In this document: positions 1 to 8,704 of the stretch, piece by piece
How the letters are laid out: each line of letters starts with the position of its first letter
How positions within the stretch are numbered: position 1 is the stretch's first letter
Origin: Microcoleus sp. CAWBG506
GTDB taxonomy: Bacteria; Cyanobacteriota; Cyanobacteriia; Cyanobacteriales; Microcoleaceae
DNA length: 64,000 nt
Assembly (NCBI GenBank): GCA_020883125.1
Contig: JAHREW010000018.1
Coordinates: 30,851-94,850 of the forward strand
Direction: 5' to 3'
The notes under the pieces: model-generated
Told to the model about the DNA's origin: nothing
What the model saw: the letters and a program-made list of their open reading frames with translations, nothing else
The model's database searches: none
Program-made: the position numbers and the translations under genes

Positions 1-7
1 TATCGGA

Positions 8-60
8 ATGATTTAACCGCGAAGGCGCTTATGACGCGAAGGAAGATAAGAGAGAGTCCA
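8..60 (+). repeat. Dispersed intergenic repeat, copy 1
   Basis: This stretch reads as a degenerate copy of a repeat whose core is AACCGCAGAGAGCGCAGAGG. It is preceded by TCGGAATGATTT and followed by a purine-rich tail. Related copies lie near 13.81, 48.51, 53.77, 57.17 (reverse) and 58.50 kb. The rest of 1-224 holds a GGCC-rich palindromic patch (about 61-100) and no gene that I can support. Confidence 0.5.
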
Positions 61-224
61 AGAGGGCCGGCACGGGGGCACGGCACGGCCCATACCAACA
101 ATCAAACAGCCCTGCTGGCGAGGGAGGATGGGGGAAATTCGGGAAAAAGCAAGAGTGGTGATACAGCAAGATGTTTAGCCATTGAGATAGGATCGCGAAA
201 TACTAAAGACAAATCCAGAAAATT

Positions 225-1391
225 CTACTCAAAAATTCCGCCACCCTCCATTAACTCAATTTTTAACCCTTCAGAAAGACCCAAACAACCAGCAAACTTG
301 GCATTTTTTACCACAATATTTTTCAAATCCGCACGGCTCAAATCAGCACCATTCAAATTGGCACCGCTCAAATTAACACCGCTCATATCAGAATTTCGGA
401 AATCAGCACCCTGCAAATTGGCACCAGCCAAATTCGCATTGGGTAAATAAGCACTGCTCAAATTTGCGTTAGTTAAATTGGCATTTTCCAAATTAGCCCG
501 TGGCAACTTTGTCCGCAAGTCAGCACCGCTCAAATCAGCATCATTGAGTTCGCTATCGCGCAAATTAGCATTGCATAAAGTAGCATTAATTAACAGAGCA
601 CCGCTCAGCAAAGCACCGCTGAGATCTGCTAGGGTAAAATCTACACCGCTGAGGTTTGCATTCCGCAAATTTGCTCCGGCAAAATCAGCATATTGCAAGT
701 CAAAATTACTTAAATCTTCTCCGGCAAAATCTTCCACCGGATTCAAACCAACCATTTCTGCAAGTTGTACAAAATCGTTATTTTCCTGACTTAAAAACAG
801 TTGTCGCACGATCGCCAATTGTTGCTGTCGGTAGTAGTTAGCTTGCTCGTAATTTGCTAAATACTTGTAAGCTAGCTTCAAATTCTTGAGGGCGTGGCGT
901 TCAATGCGATCGTCGGAGCTCGCGCGGGCGAGCTCCAACTGCTGATGATAGCACTGGAGCGCACCAGGCAAATCTCCTTTGGCATCGAAAGCTAAGGCCA
1001 AATTACCCAAAGCTTCTTCTTCCCCGCGATTGTCTCCCGTTTCGCGCGCGATCGCCAAACGCTGCTGCTGGTATTCAATCGCACCGTCAAAGTTCGACTG
1101 AGCACAGCAAGCATTGCCCAGATTGCCCAAAGCATTCGCCTCACCGCGGCGATCGCCAATTTCCCGCGCTAACACCAAATGCTGTTGATAGCAGTCGATC
1201 GCACGCGCCAAATCTCCCAGGGCTTCATAAGCAACTCCCATATTTCCCAGCGCCGCACCCGATCGACGTTTGTCATCGATTTCCCGATACAGACTCAGCG
1301 CCTGTCCCCAAGATTCCAGCGCTGCCTCAAATTCTCGTGCCTGATATTGGGAAATTCCCTGTTTGATTAGGTCATTAGCTTGTGGGGTCAT
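225..1391 (-). CDS. TPR and pentapeptide-repeat protein
   Basis: The 388-residue product has two repeat regions. Residues about 1-185 are tetratricopeptide repeats of the Kinesin-light-chain type, seen as repeated units like ALGNLGNAC and LAREIGDRRGEA. Residues about 215-375 are pentapeptide repeats of the A(D/N)LXX type (for example SGADL, ENANL, AGANL) that should fold into a right-handed beta-helix. There is no signal peptide or membrane segment, so a cytoplasmic protein-interaction scaffold is likely. The partner is unknown. Such TPR-pentapeptide combinations are common in cyanobacteria. The gene faces away from no obvious partner: upstream lies only the tnpB relic, 40 bp away, and transcription could read in from it. 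Confidence 0.85.
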   Translation of the reverse strand: MTPQANDLIKQGISQYQAREFEAALESWGQALSLYREIDDKRRSGAALGNMGVAYEALGDLARAIDCYQQHLVLAREIGDRRGEANALGNLGNACCAQSNFDGAIEYQQQRLAIARETGDNRGEEEALGNLALAFDAKGDLPGALQCYHQQLELARASSDDRIERHALKNLKLAYKYLANYEQANYYRQQQLAIVRQLFLSQENNDFVQLAEMVGLNPVEDFAGEDLSNFDLQYADFAGANLRNANLSGVDFTLADLSGALLSGALLINATLCNANLRDSELNDADLSGADLRTKLPRANLENANLTNANLSSAYLPNANLAGANLQGADFRNSDMSGVNLSGANLNGADLSRADLKNIVVKNAKFAGCLGLSEGLKIELMEGGGIFE

Positions 1392-1427
1392 AATTATAAA
1401 AATTAGTGAAATTTTTAAGTGACATCT

Positions 1428-1458
1428 CCCACATCAACTGAGTACAGTATGATGTGGG
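1428..1458 (-). other. Right-end hairpin of IS200/IS605-type relic
   Basis: CCCACATCA at 1428-1436 is an exact inverted match to TGATGTGGG at 1450-1458. It overlaps the 3' end of the tnpB relic. IS200/IS605 elements carry a subterminal hairpin at the right end. The overlapping tnpB 3' end is also where the guide (omega/re) RNA is made in active family members. Whether any RNA is still made here is not shown. Confidence 0.5.
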
Positions 1459-2353
1459 CTTCTTGCAGCCCGATGAAGGGTATGCAAAATTTCCTTTACG
1501 GTACTGTCATCCATAGTTCCTACTACAGAAAAATTCCCGTTACGGCGTTTTATACTGGGGAAAATGTCCAACCCCAGTTTCTTCAAGTTAATCGCGGCAT
1601 TTATATCACGATCGACCATTAAAGAATGTTGTTCATCCCAATATTCTCGAATATTACAATCGGTGAAAACAATTTCATTCCGATAGCACAGAAGCATTGA
1701 GGTGTATGCAGGTTTTTGCGAAACACAGAAGCATCTTCAAGCATTAACTGAATAAACCAACCATCAACCTTCCTAGTAACACTAGCTTGCTTGATGGTAA
1801 ATCCATCAGGAATTGAGCGGTGCATCCGAACTTTTACGACACCTAACTTTGGCAATCGAACATACATCCAATTCTTGCGAACCAGTTTTATCCAATCACT
1901 GTTAGCCGTCGAAAAAGTCATCGTGCGATAATCGGCTTCAGTCTTGAATCGGGGCTTACCCGATCGCCCACCCTTGCTGTCCCCAGCGATCGACCGTTCA
2001 AAGGCTTTATCTACTCGCTTAGAAACATCTTGCAAGATGGTTGAGTCTACCTGTTTAAAATCTAGTAGATCGCCACTATGAAAGACTTTTACAAAATCCT
2101 TTTTAAGAATCGGCAATTGTTTTTTTTGTGAGTAGTAGTTGGGTTTTTCCCTAGGCGCAGAGATACTAACAATCAACGGACAAGCATTTACAGTAGTGCG
2201 GTTCATTTCCCACCAATCAAAACGATCGCCTAGCTGGCGATTATACCAGTAACGGCAAATCCTTAGCCAATGGTTAAGAGTGAGCTTTTGCTTGATGTCG
2301 GGATCAAACTGATACTGATATGTTGTCCTCATTGCGTTACGAACTTTACGCAT
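1434..2353 (-). pseudogene. tnpB: Degenerate IS200/IS605 tnpB (internal deletion and frameshift)
   Basis: The first 244-residue frame (from 2353) matches the N-terminal half of TnpB, with the basic GRSGKPRFK region and a TNPB-like beta-strand domain ending near EDASVFRK. The second frame (1697-1434) contains DRDINAAINLKKLG, the conserved RuvC-III end of TnpB. Between them the stretch that should hold the first two catalytic RuvC carboxylates and most of the zinc finger is missing (about 120 residues by comparison with full-length family members, from memory), and the reading frame changes near 1690. The protein should therefore be dead. No tnpA transposase is adjacent. A sigma70-like promoter precedes it. 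Confidence 0.75.
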
Positions 2354-2365
2354 TTATTGAGTAGG

Positions 2366-2395
2366 AAAATAGCATAAAATGCTGCACTGTGTCAA
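2366..2395 (-). promoter_or_regulatory. Sigma70-type promoter of the tnpB relic
   Basis: On the minus strand TTGACA (2395-2390) is followed after 18 bp by TATTTT (2371-2366), just upstream of the tnpB start at 2353. The spacer includes the small palindrome GCATTTTATGC, which may be the left-end hairpin of the element. Confidence 0.5.
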
Positions 2396-2479
2396 GCAAT
2401 TGAATAATTATATTGAACAGTAAAATTAATTTATTAAATGCTGAAAAAAAAGCCAAAAAATAAAAATGCCAAAAAAATA

Positions 2480-2501
2480 GAGAGTCGCCTAAGCGACTCT
2501 C
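2480..2501 (-). terminator. Rho-independent terminator-like hairpin
   Basis: GAGAGTCGC and GCGACTCTC form a perfect 9-bp stem with a 4-nt loop. Read on the minus strand it is followed by CTATTTTTTT, so it should end leftward transcripts coming from the gatB side before they enter the tnpB relic. Confidence 0.65.
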
Positions 2502-2602
2502 CTTGCCATCAGGGTGCATCTACATAACACAATATATCATATCTGCAATGAGGGGTCAACCCCCTTTTTTAAAAAAATCACAGCCGAGAAATCGGGGATA
2601 TA

Positions 2603-2642
2603 TAGCAGTCGCCTTGGCGGCTAATGCGCTTGGCGACTGCAA
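2603..2642. mobile_element. Minimal MITE-like palindrome
   Basis: TAGCAGTCGCC at the left and GGCGACTGC at the right are inverted copies, and TA dinucleotides flank the unit. It has the same terminal sequence as the 124-bp MITE immediately to its right and probably represents an internally deleted family member. Confidence 0.5.
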
Positions 2643-2644
2643 TA

Positions 2645-2768
2645 TAGCAACTGCCAAGGCGATTAGGGCAGATTTTGTAGGGGCGGGTTCACCGATATCT
2701 TTCATCGGTATAGACAAATTCTATAAACCCGCCCCCACCCCACGACTTAACCACCCTGGCGGTTGCAA
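2645..2768. mobile_element. 124-bp MITE, copy A
   Basis: This stretch is essentially identical over its whole length to 46540-46663. Its termini (TAGCAACTGCCAAGGCG and CCCTGGCGGTTGC) are imperfect inverted repeats. The centre contains a second palindrome (GTAGGGGCGGGTT ... AACCCGCCCC). It encodes nothing convincing. See the copy at 46.54 kb for the insertion-site evidence. Confidence 0.75.
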
Positions 2769-2777
2769 TACAAACAA

Positions 2778-2796
2778 AACCCGCCGAAAGCGGGTT
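2778..2796 (-). terminator. Terminator downstream of gatB
   Basis: AACCCGC (2778-2784) and GCGGGTT (2790-2796) form a 7-bp stem with a 5-nt loop. On the minus strand the stem is followed by TTGTTTG, giving a U-rich tail. Two further hairpins lie between it and the gatB stop: 2823-2845 (GAACAGGC/GCCTGTTC) and 2853-2868 (ACTGCT/AGCAGT). Confidence 0.6.
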
Positions 2797-2891
2797 GAAG
2801 AATAGACATCTAAATTATTGTGGAACAGGCTGTTTAGGCCTGTTCAAAACCAACTGCTGAGGAGCAGTCTAATTATTTGGGACTAAGTGCT

Positions 2892-4376
2892 TTAGCCGTT
2901 GAGCTTGTTGGCTAGCAACTCATTGGTCAATTTGGGATCTGCCCTACCACCAGTCTCCTTCATCACCTTGCCGACAAAAAAGCCCAACAGCTTAGTTTTA
3001 CCAGCCCGGTACTGTTCGAGCTCCTTGGGATTGGCTGCCAAAACAGCATCGATCGCCCGATCGATCGCACCAGTATCGGAAATTTGGATCAAACCCTTGC
3101 TCTCAACCAACTGTTGCGGAGAACCGCCCAAGGCTAGCAACTCCGGTAAAATATCCTTAGCGATTTTGCCACTGATCGTGCCAGCCTCAATTAGCTTCAG
3201 CAGTTCGGCCAAATTATCTGGTTTGAAAGGAATTTTAGCGATCGCCACTTGTTCGTTTTTGAGATAAGCAGTGATATCGCCCATCACCCAATTGGCAGCT
3301 TGCTTAGGCGCAGCCCCAGCGGCGATCGCCTCCTCAAAATACTCTGCTACTGCTTTGTCATCAGTCAACACCCGCGCGTCATAGGGAGAAAGACTCAGTT
3401 GAGTTTCGTAGCGATCGCGCTTTTCGGCCGGCAATTCTGGCAATTGAGCTTGCCAATCTGTCAACTGAGCCATCGAAACCTCGATCGGAGGCAAATCCGG
3501 TTCCGGGAAATAGCGGTAATCGCTTGCCCCTTCCTTCATCCGCATACTAAAAGTACACTGTTTGTTTTCATCCCAAAGTCGCGTTTCTTGGAATATGGTT
3601 TCGCCGTTTTCCAAAGCTTGAATTTGGCGCTCGATCTCATAATCGATCGCCCGTTCGATCGCATTAAAAGAGTTCATATTTTTAATTTCCACTTTCGTGC
3701 CGAACTCTTTCCTACCCACCGGGCGCACCGAAATATTCACATCGCAGCGCAGGGAACCTTCCTGCATATTCCCGTCGCCCACACCAATATAGCGGACGAT
3801 CCGGCGCAATTCTTGACCGTATTCCGCTGCTTCTGCGCCCGATCGCAAATCTGGTTCCGAGACAATTTCGATCAAAGGCACACCAGCGCGATTGTAATCT
3901 ACCATAGAATAAGTAGAACCGCTGAGTCGATCGCTGCCACCGTGCACCAATTTTCCCGCATCTTCCTCCATGTGCAAGCGAGTGATCCCGATTTTTTTGC
4001 GAGTCGAATTCCCTGCTTCATCAACCAATTCAATTTCGAGCCAACCGTTAGTGGCGATCGGCAAATCAAACTGAGAAATTTGATAATTTTTCGGCAAATC
4101 CGGGTAAAAGTATTGCTTGCGATCGAACTTACTGTAAGGTGCGATTTCGCAGTGCAGAGCCAGCCCTGCTTTCACCGCATACTCCAGCACTTTCTCATTT
4201 AAGACAGGCAACACTCCGGGCATTCCCATACAAATTGGGTCAATATTAGTGTTGGGAACACCACCAAATTCTGTGGAAGAACTCGAAAAAATTTTAGTCT
4301 TCGTACTCAATTGGCAGTGAGTTTCCAAACCAATAACGGCTTCGTACTCAGTTTTAACTTTTGCAACAACAGTCAT
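2892..4376 (-). CDS. gatB: Aspartyl/glutamyl-tRNA(Asn/Gln) amidotransferase subunit B
   Basis: GatB is the tRNA-binding kinase subunit of GatCAB. It activates mischarged Glu-tRNA(Gln) or Asp-tRNA(Asn) for amidation. The 494-residue product starts with [15 protein letters not shown], the family signature, and continues with the catalytic cradle ([35 protein letters not shown]). A helical YqeY-like tail follows from about residue 330, ending in the ANKLNG region. Length is typical (about 490). gatA and gatC are not in the window, as is usual in cyanobacteria where the subunits are scattered. The ATG at 4376 is well placed just before the conserved start of the domain. Confidence 0.97.
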   Translation of the reverse strand: MTVVAKVKTEYEAVIGLETHCQLSTKTKIFSSSSTEFGGVPNTNIDPICMGMPGVLPVLNEKVLEYAVKAGLALHCEIAPYSKFDRKQYFYPDLPKNYQISQFDLPIATNGWLEIELVDEAGNSTRKKIGITRLHMEEDAGKLVHGGSDRLSGSTYSMVDYNRAGVPLIEIVSEPDLRSGAEAAEYGQELRRIVRYIGVGDGNMQEGSLRCDVNISVRPVGRKEFGTKVEIKNMNSFNAIERAIDYEIERQIQALENGETIFQETRLWDENKQCTFSMRMKEGASDYRYFPEPDLPPIEVSMAQLTDWQAQLPELPAEKRDRYETQLSLSPYDARVLTDDKAVAEYFEEAIAAGAAPKQAANWVMGDITAYLKNEQVAIAKIPFKPDNLAELLKLIEAGTISGKIAKDILPELLALGGSPQQLVESKGLIQISDTGAIDRAIDAVLAANPKELEQYRAGKTKLLGFFVGKVMKETGGRADPKLTNELLANKLNG

Positions 4377-4444
4377 AAAAAAGTTCGGTAAGTGAGAAAA
4401 AGTGCGAGTTGTTAGAGCGAGGGAGGGAAACGACGCGGTTGGTT

Positions 4445-4705
4445 TTAACCACAGTCAATCTTTTTTGCTATTACCACCTGGGGATTGTTTAGCGTGATGT
4501 ACTTTTTAGATCGACTTTCGAGCTTGACAATTACCATCTCAAGCTGCACAATCCTGTACGCATAATAGTTGGCTGCTATACAAATCCAAGACTTGTCTCG
4601 ACATTTGCTTCTTACTTCAACGGGAGCATGGGAGCGGTTATCCCTTGGTAAGCTTTCACGATTTAGCCAACCGCGATCAATTAATTGTTCTTTCCATCGC
4701 CCCAC
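4445..4705 (-). CDS. Small hypothetical protein (doubtful)
   Basis: An 86-residue reading frame begins with [13 protein letters not shown] and is rich in basic residues. I do not recognise the family. In its favour are the plausible composition and its place in an otherwise empty 800-bp gap on the same strand as gatB. Against it are the absence of a clear ribosome-binding site and of any known motif. It could be a spurious frame or the end of a decayed gene. Confidence 0.3.
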   Translation of the reverse strand: MGRWKEQLIDRGWLNRESLPRDNRSHAPVEVRSKCRDKSWICIAANYYAYRIVQLEMVIVKLESRSKKYITLNNPQVVIAKKIDCG

Positions 4706-4865
4706 GGGGTAATGCGCGCCATAGCTTAATTCAGTTTAAACTTTATTTGAGCTTTTGATTAACCAAAGCGATGCACCAGAGCTCAAGTACAACTCGCGCC
4801 CACAACTTTTCGATCGCCCCCAACTCCCTCACCACTTTCTGTAAAGATATGTTAAAATTTTTCAG

Positions 4866-4975
4866 ACTCAGCCAGTGGTAAGGCGTTGCTAGGGGAGGTT
4901 CAGCCTCGCAAACCGCAATTGCCGACCACTAGGCAAGTGTACCCTGTAGCCAGTGCCAGCTTAAGGGGTTCAGTT
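4866..4975 (+). ncRNA. Candidate structured RNA (unassigned)
   Basis: Non-coding DNA upstream of the PAS kinase can form several nested stems: AGTGGT (4874-4879) with ACCACT (4925-4930), and a tight hairpin GAGG-TTCAG-CCTC (4895-4907) inside it. The content is GC-richer than the flanks. I compared it mentally with the SRP RNA, 6S RNA and tmRNA and could not match the diagnostic loops of any, so it is listed only as a candidate. Confidence 0.25.
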
Positions 4976-5002
4976 AATGATTAAAAATGTAAAATTTAAG
5001 AG

Positions 5003-5110
5003 TAATACCAATTTTAAAAAAGAATGCAACAGTAGTCTTGTCCCTCCCCTTTATAAGGGGGGGTTAGGGGGGGTCAAAGATTGTTGCACTATTTTAGAGA
5101 AATGGTATTA
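5003..5110. mobile_element. MITE-like inverted-repeat element
   Basis: TAATACCAATTTT at the left end and AAATGGTATTA at the right end are inverted copies. Inside, GCAACA and TGTTGC continue the pairing. The centre carries the palindrome CCCCTTTATAAGGGG with a G-rich tail (GGGTTAGGGGGG), a motif also seen inside the prolyl oligopeptidase gene near 59.6 kb. No coding potential was seen. It lies 67 bp upstream of the kinase start and could carry its promoter. Confidence 0.6.
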
Positions 5111-5177
5111 GTTGAAATATATTCTTTAAATCATTAATTGATGACCAAAAAGTAACACTTCCCTAAACATCAAAAAT

Positions 5178-8100
5178 ATGCCTGAAATTCCTGTCGGAAG
5201 TGCCACACTGTTTCCCAACAGCATCACTCAGCTAGAGCAGGCGGAATCAGCCCTAGAAACAGCTTGGGAAGAACTAGAAGCAGAAACAGCAAAAAGTATC
5301 GATCTAATAGGGCAAATCAGTCCCGAACATTCACAGAGAATAGGCGAGGGACTTGCCACAGTTAAGCAACTGCGCCAGGAGTTAAAAACCCAAATGAAAC
5401 AAGCCACCTCGCGACTAGAGTTTCACCTGGACAACTCACAGATGGCAGTTTTAGAATGGGATTGCCAATTTCGGATCGTTCAGTGGTCAGCCGGGGCAGA
5501 ACGCATATTTGGCTGGAAAACAGCAGAAGTAATCGGCAAAAAATTTGAGGAATTATCAATAGTATATGAAGCGGATTTAGAGCTAGTCAACTCAGTCACA
5601 AATAAACTATTAGAGGGGCGCGAACCCCGCAATAGTTGCCACAACCGCAACTACACTAAAGATGGAGCGGTAATTCACTGTGAATGGAACAATTCAGCAC
5701 AGACAGATGCAGAAGGAAAAGTCGTTTCTATTATCTCCTTTGCCCTAGATGTCACTGAACGGCACCGCACTCAAGAAGAACTGCGCAGGCGGGAAGAAGC
5801 TTTCAGCGCGATCGCCGAAAATGCCACCGATACCATCGCGCGGTTCGATAGAGAATTGCGCCACCTTTACGTCAACAAAGAAGTCCAACGAGCCACCGGA
5901 AAACCAGCTTCAGAATTTATTGGCAAAAGTAACAAAGAATTAGGAATGTCCCCCCAGCTTTGCAATCTGTGGGACCAAGCTTGTCTGAAAGTTTTCCGCA
6001 CCGGTCAACCAGAAACCATAGAATTTGACTTTCCTACTCCCGCAGGCAAAAAATATTATCAATGTCGAGTAATTCCCGAATTTACTCAAAATAATACCGT
6101 AGAAACAGTCCTAGGCATCGCCCGTGACATCACAGATCTCAAACAAGTAGAAGCCCAGTTGCGACAAAGTGAAGCTAAATTTAGGCACGTTGTTGAATCT
6201 AACATAATCGGTATCTTTTTTTGGGATATACACGGTGAAATTACAGACGCAAACGATGCTTTTTTAAACATGATTGGATACCCGCGAGAAGACCTGGAAA
6301 ACAGAAAATTGAGCTGGAAACAAATTACACCACCAGAATATATCAGCCAAGATGAAGCAAAAGTAGCAGAACTGGAAGCCACCAGCAAAGCTAGTCCCTT
6401 TGAAAAAGAATACATCCGAGGAGACGGGAGCCGTGTTCATGTCTTGCTGGGGGCTGCATTTTCCGAAGGTTCTCAGGAGTTTGGTGTCAGTTTTGTGCTG
6501 GACTTGACTCAGACAAAACAGGCAGAAACCGAACTCAAAAGAAATCAAGAACTTTTGGAAAGTATCCTAAAAACTATTCCCAACTTTCTCTATATTTATG
6601 ATGTATTAGAAAATAAAAATATTTATGCAAATCAAGCAGCATTATCTATATTTGGCTACTCTTCACAAGAGTTGCAAAACATGGGTAATGCAGCCCTGTC
6701 AACCTTAATTCATCCTGACGATATGTCAAAATTAATAGCCGGTATGCAGCGACTAGCAAACAGCCAAAACATTCACGAAACAGATGATATAGACTACAGA
6801 ATCCAACATAAAAATGGGGAATGGCGTTGGGTACACGATCGCTCTACAATCTTTAAAAGAACCCCAGACGGACAAATTAAGCAAGTTATCGGCTCTGTAC
6901 TCGATATCAGCGATCGCAAACAAGCCGAAGCATCATTAAAACAACAAAAAGAACTGCTGCAAACTATCTTCGACAACGTACCAGTCACGATCGCATTCTT
7001 GGGCGACAGCGGTGAAATAGAGTGGGTCAACCGGTACTGGGAACAATTGTTCGGCTGGAGTTGTGAAGCAATGAAAGGCCGCGATATCTTTGCCGAATTT
7101 TATCCCCAGCCAGAATACCGCCAATACATTTTGGATGAAATCCAAGCAGCCAATAAGAAGTGGACCGACTTTAAAACTAGAGTTAGAGATGGGCGGATTA
7201 TTGACACTTCATGGGCAAGTATTCGTCTTTCTGACGGGAGATGTATCGGCATTGGTCAAGATATCACCGAACGCAAACAAGCGGAAGCTGAACTCCAAGA
7301 ACTTAACGAAACTTTAGAAGCTCAAGTCGCCCAGCGTACCGCTGAACTAGAGACTTTTTTTGATGCTTTGCCCGATCGCATTTTTGTTGTAGAACGCGAA
7401 AATATGCGTCAGCCTTTTGTGAACAAAGCTCTGGCAAAAATGGCTGGTTTTGCAAGTAAAAAAGAGATGCAAGGAAAGACAGTTTTTGAATGTTTCCCAC
7501 CAGAGCTATCCGGAAAATTTTATCAAGAAAATATGCAGGTATTTGAATCTGGTGAAATTCTACATTTGCGGGAAAAATTTAGTTTTGAAGGGCGAATTCA
7601 TTACTATGATACGTTGAAAATTCCCCTCAAAAATCCCGGAGGCGAAATTTATGCTTTAATTGGGACTTCTCGCGATATAACTGAGTTGATTGAAACCAAA
7701 AAAGCTCTCTCAAAACGCACAGAGCAATTAGAATTTGCCAATCAAGAATTAGAATCTTTTTCTTACTCTGTGTCCCACGACTTGCGCGCTCCTTTGCGAC
7801 ACATTTCAGGTTTTGTCAATGCCTTGAAACAGCGACTAGAATCAATGGATGTTCTGGGCGATCGTAAAATAGTTCATTATCTGCAAGTAATTGATGACAG
7901 TAGCCAAAAAATGAGTCTGTTGATTGACGGTTTGCTCGCACTTTCGCGGGTAGGGCGCACCGAGTTAATCCAAACTCCGATCGACCTGAGCGAGTTGGTA
8001 CAAACTGCGATTAAATTGGCTCAACCCCGAACAGTCACAGATTTGACCCAAACTCCCCAAACCGTTGAATTTGAAATCGGAGATTTACCTATGGTGACGG

Positions 8101-8423
8101 GAGATCCTACCTTGCTCCAACAGGTGTTCAGCAACTTGATTAGCAATGCAGTCAAGTTTAGTCGCGGACGCAATCCAGCTACAATAGTTATTGATGCCAT
8201 ACCAGATGGAACAATTTTTGTCAAGGATAATGGTGTCGGTTTTGAGATGGAATATGCCGATCGACTGTTTGCAGCCTTTGAGAGATTGCACTCCCAGAGA
8301 GAATTTGAAGGCACCGGCATCGGTTTAGCGATCGCCTGGCGGATTATTCATCGCCACGGCGGTACAATTTGGGCCGAAAGCACACCCGATCGAGGAGCAA
8401 CATTTTACTTTAAACTCAATTAA
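5178..8423 (+). CDS. Multi-PAS sensor histidine kinase (soluble)
   Basis: The 1081-residue protein has an N-terminal coiled region (about 1-75). Six PAS domains follow (about 80-200, 210-325, 335-450, 460-585, 590-715, 720-845), several ending in the typical D(I/V)TERK-type linker. Then come a HisKA domain with the phosphoacceptor in SVSHDLRAPLRH (His near 866) and a HATPase with QQVFSNLISNAVKFS, VKDNGVGFEM and GTGIGLAI. No membrane segment was found, so it senses a cytoplasmic signal; PAS ligands cannot be told. The phytochrome-type H-box (HDLRAPL) is notable, but there is no phytochrome GAF. It lies 281 bp before the REC-GGDEF-EAL gene on the same strand, a probable signalling partner. Confidence 0.92.
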   Translation: MPEIPVGSATLFPNSITQLEQAESALETAWEELEAETAKSIDLIGQISPEHSQRIGEGLATVKQLRQELKTQMKQATSRLEFHLDNSQMAVLEWDCQFRIVQWSAGAERIFGWKTAEVIGKKFEELSIVYEADLELVNSVTNKLLEGREPRNSCHNRNYTKDGAVIHCEWNNSAQTDAEGKVVSIISFALDVTERHRTQEELRRREEAFSAIAENATDTIARFDRELRHLYVNKEVQRATGKPASEFIGKSNKELGMSPQLCNLWDQACLKVFRTGQPETIEFDFPTPAGKKYYQCRVIPEFTQNNTVETVLGIARDITDLKQVEAQLRQSEAKFRHVVESNIIGIFFWDIHGEITDANDAFLNMIGYPREDLENRKLSWKQITPPEYISQDEAKVAELEATSKASPFEKEYIRGDGSRVHVLLGAAFSEGSQEFGVSFVLDLTQTKQAETELKRNQELLESILKTIPNFLYIYDVLENKNIYANQAALSIFGYSSQELQNMGNAALSTLIHPDDMSKLIAGMQRLANSQNIHETDDIDYRIQHKNGEWRWVHDRSTIFKRTPDGQIKQVIGSVLDISDRKQAEASLKQQKELLQTIFDNVPVTIAFLGDSGEIEWVNRYWEQLFGWSCEAMKGRDIFAEFYPQPEYRQYILDEIQAANKKWTDFKTRVRDGRIIDTSWASIRLSDGRCIGIGQDITERKQAEAELQELNETLEAQVAQRTAELETFFDALPDRIFVVERENMRQPFVNKALAKMAGFASKKEMQGKTVFECFPPELSGKFYQENMQVFESGEILHLREKFSFEGRIHYYDTLKIPLKNPGGEIYALIGTSRDITELIETKKALSKRTEQLEFANQELESFSYSVSHDLRAPLRHISGFVNALKQRLESMDVLGDRKIVHYLQVIDDSSQKMSLLIDGLLALSRVGRTELIQTPIDLSELVQTAIKLAQPRTVTDLTQTPQTVEFEIGDLPMVTGDPTLLQQVFSNLISNAVKFSRGRNPATIVIDAIPDGTIFVKDNGVGFEMEYADRLFAAFERLHSQREFEGTGIGLAIAWRIIHRHGGTIWAESTPDRGATFYFKLN

Positions 8424-8585
8424 ACAGTCTCAACCTTTTTTCCGGTCTAGGACGAGCTTATTTCATTTGTAAACAAGATTTTTTAAAGCCCTACCACAGG
8501 ATGCAAAGCAAAAGCACAGAGAACATAAAGAGAAGTTCACAAATCATTTAATATTGGTATATACTATTACATATTTCAGGGTAAT

Positions 8586-8603
8586 GACTGACTCAAGTCA
8601 GTC
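8586..8603 (+). other. Perfect small palindrome between kinase and GGDEF-EAL gene
   Basis: GACTGACT and AGTCAGTC flank a 2-nt centre in the 281-bp AT-rich spacer between the two signalling genes. No T-run follows, so it is more likely an operator-like dyad or a stray repeat than a terminator. Confidence 0.3.
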
Positions 8604-8704
8604 GCCATTAGTTAGTCAAAGTATTGACAGCAAAATAAATAATCTTGCTAAATTAAACCAAATATACAAAAAATTAAATCAACTACTATCAATATAAAAA
8701 TACA

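Noticed and set aside
31..789. Plus-strand frames rich in SAPLK repeats (31-450, 478-789)
   Set aside because: These are antisense shadows of the pentapeptide-repeat region of the minus-strand gene at 225-1391.
2503..2805. 100-residue plus-strand reading frame downstream of gatB
   Set aside because: It lies wholly in MITE and hairpin DNA; an equivalent stretch of it recurs at 46.5 kb as part of a mobile element.
4866..4975. Assignment as SRP RNA, 6S RNA or tmRNA
   Set aside because: The conserved SRP domain IV loop and the tmRNA peptide reading frame and acceptor end could not be found, so only an unassigned candidate is reported.
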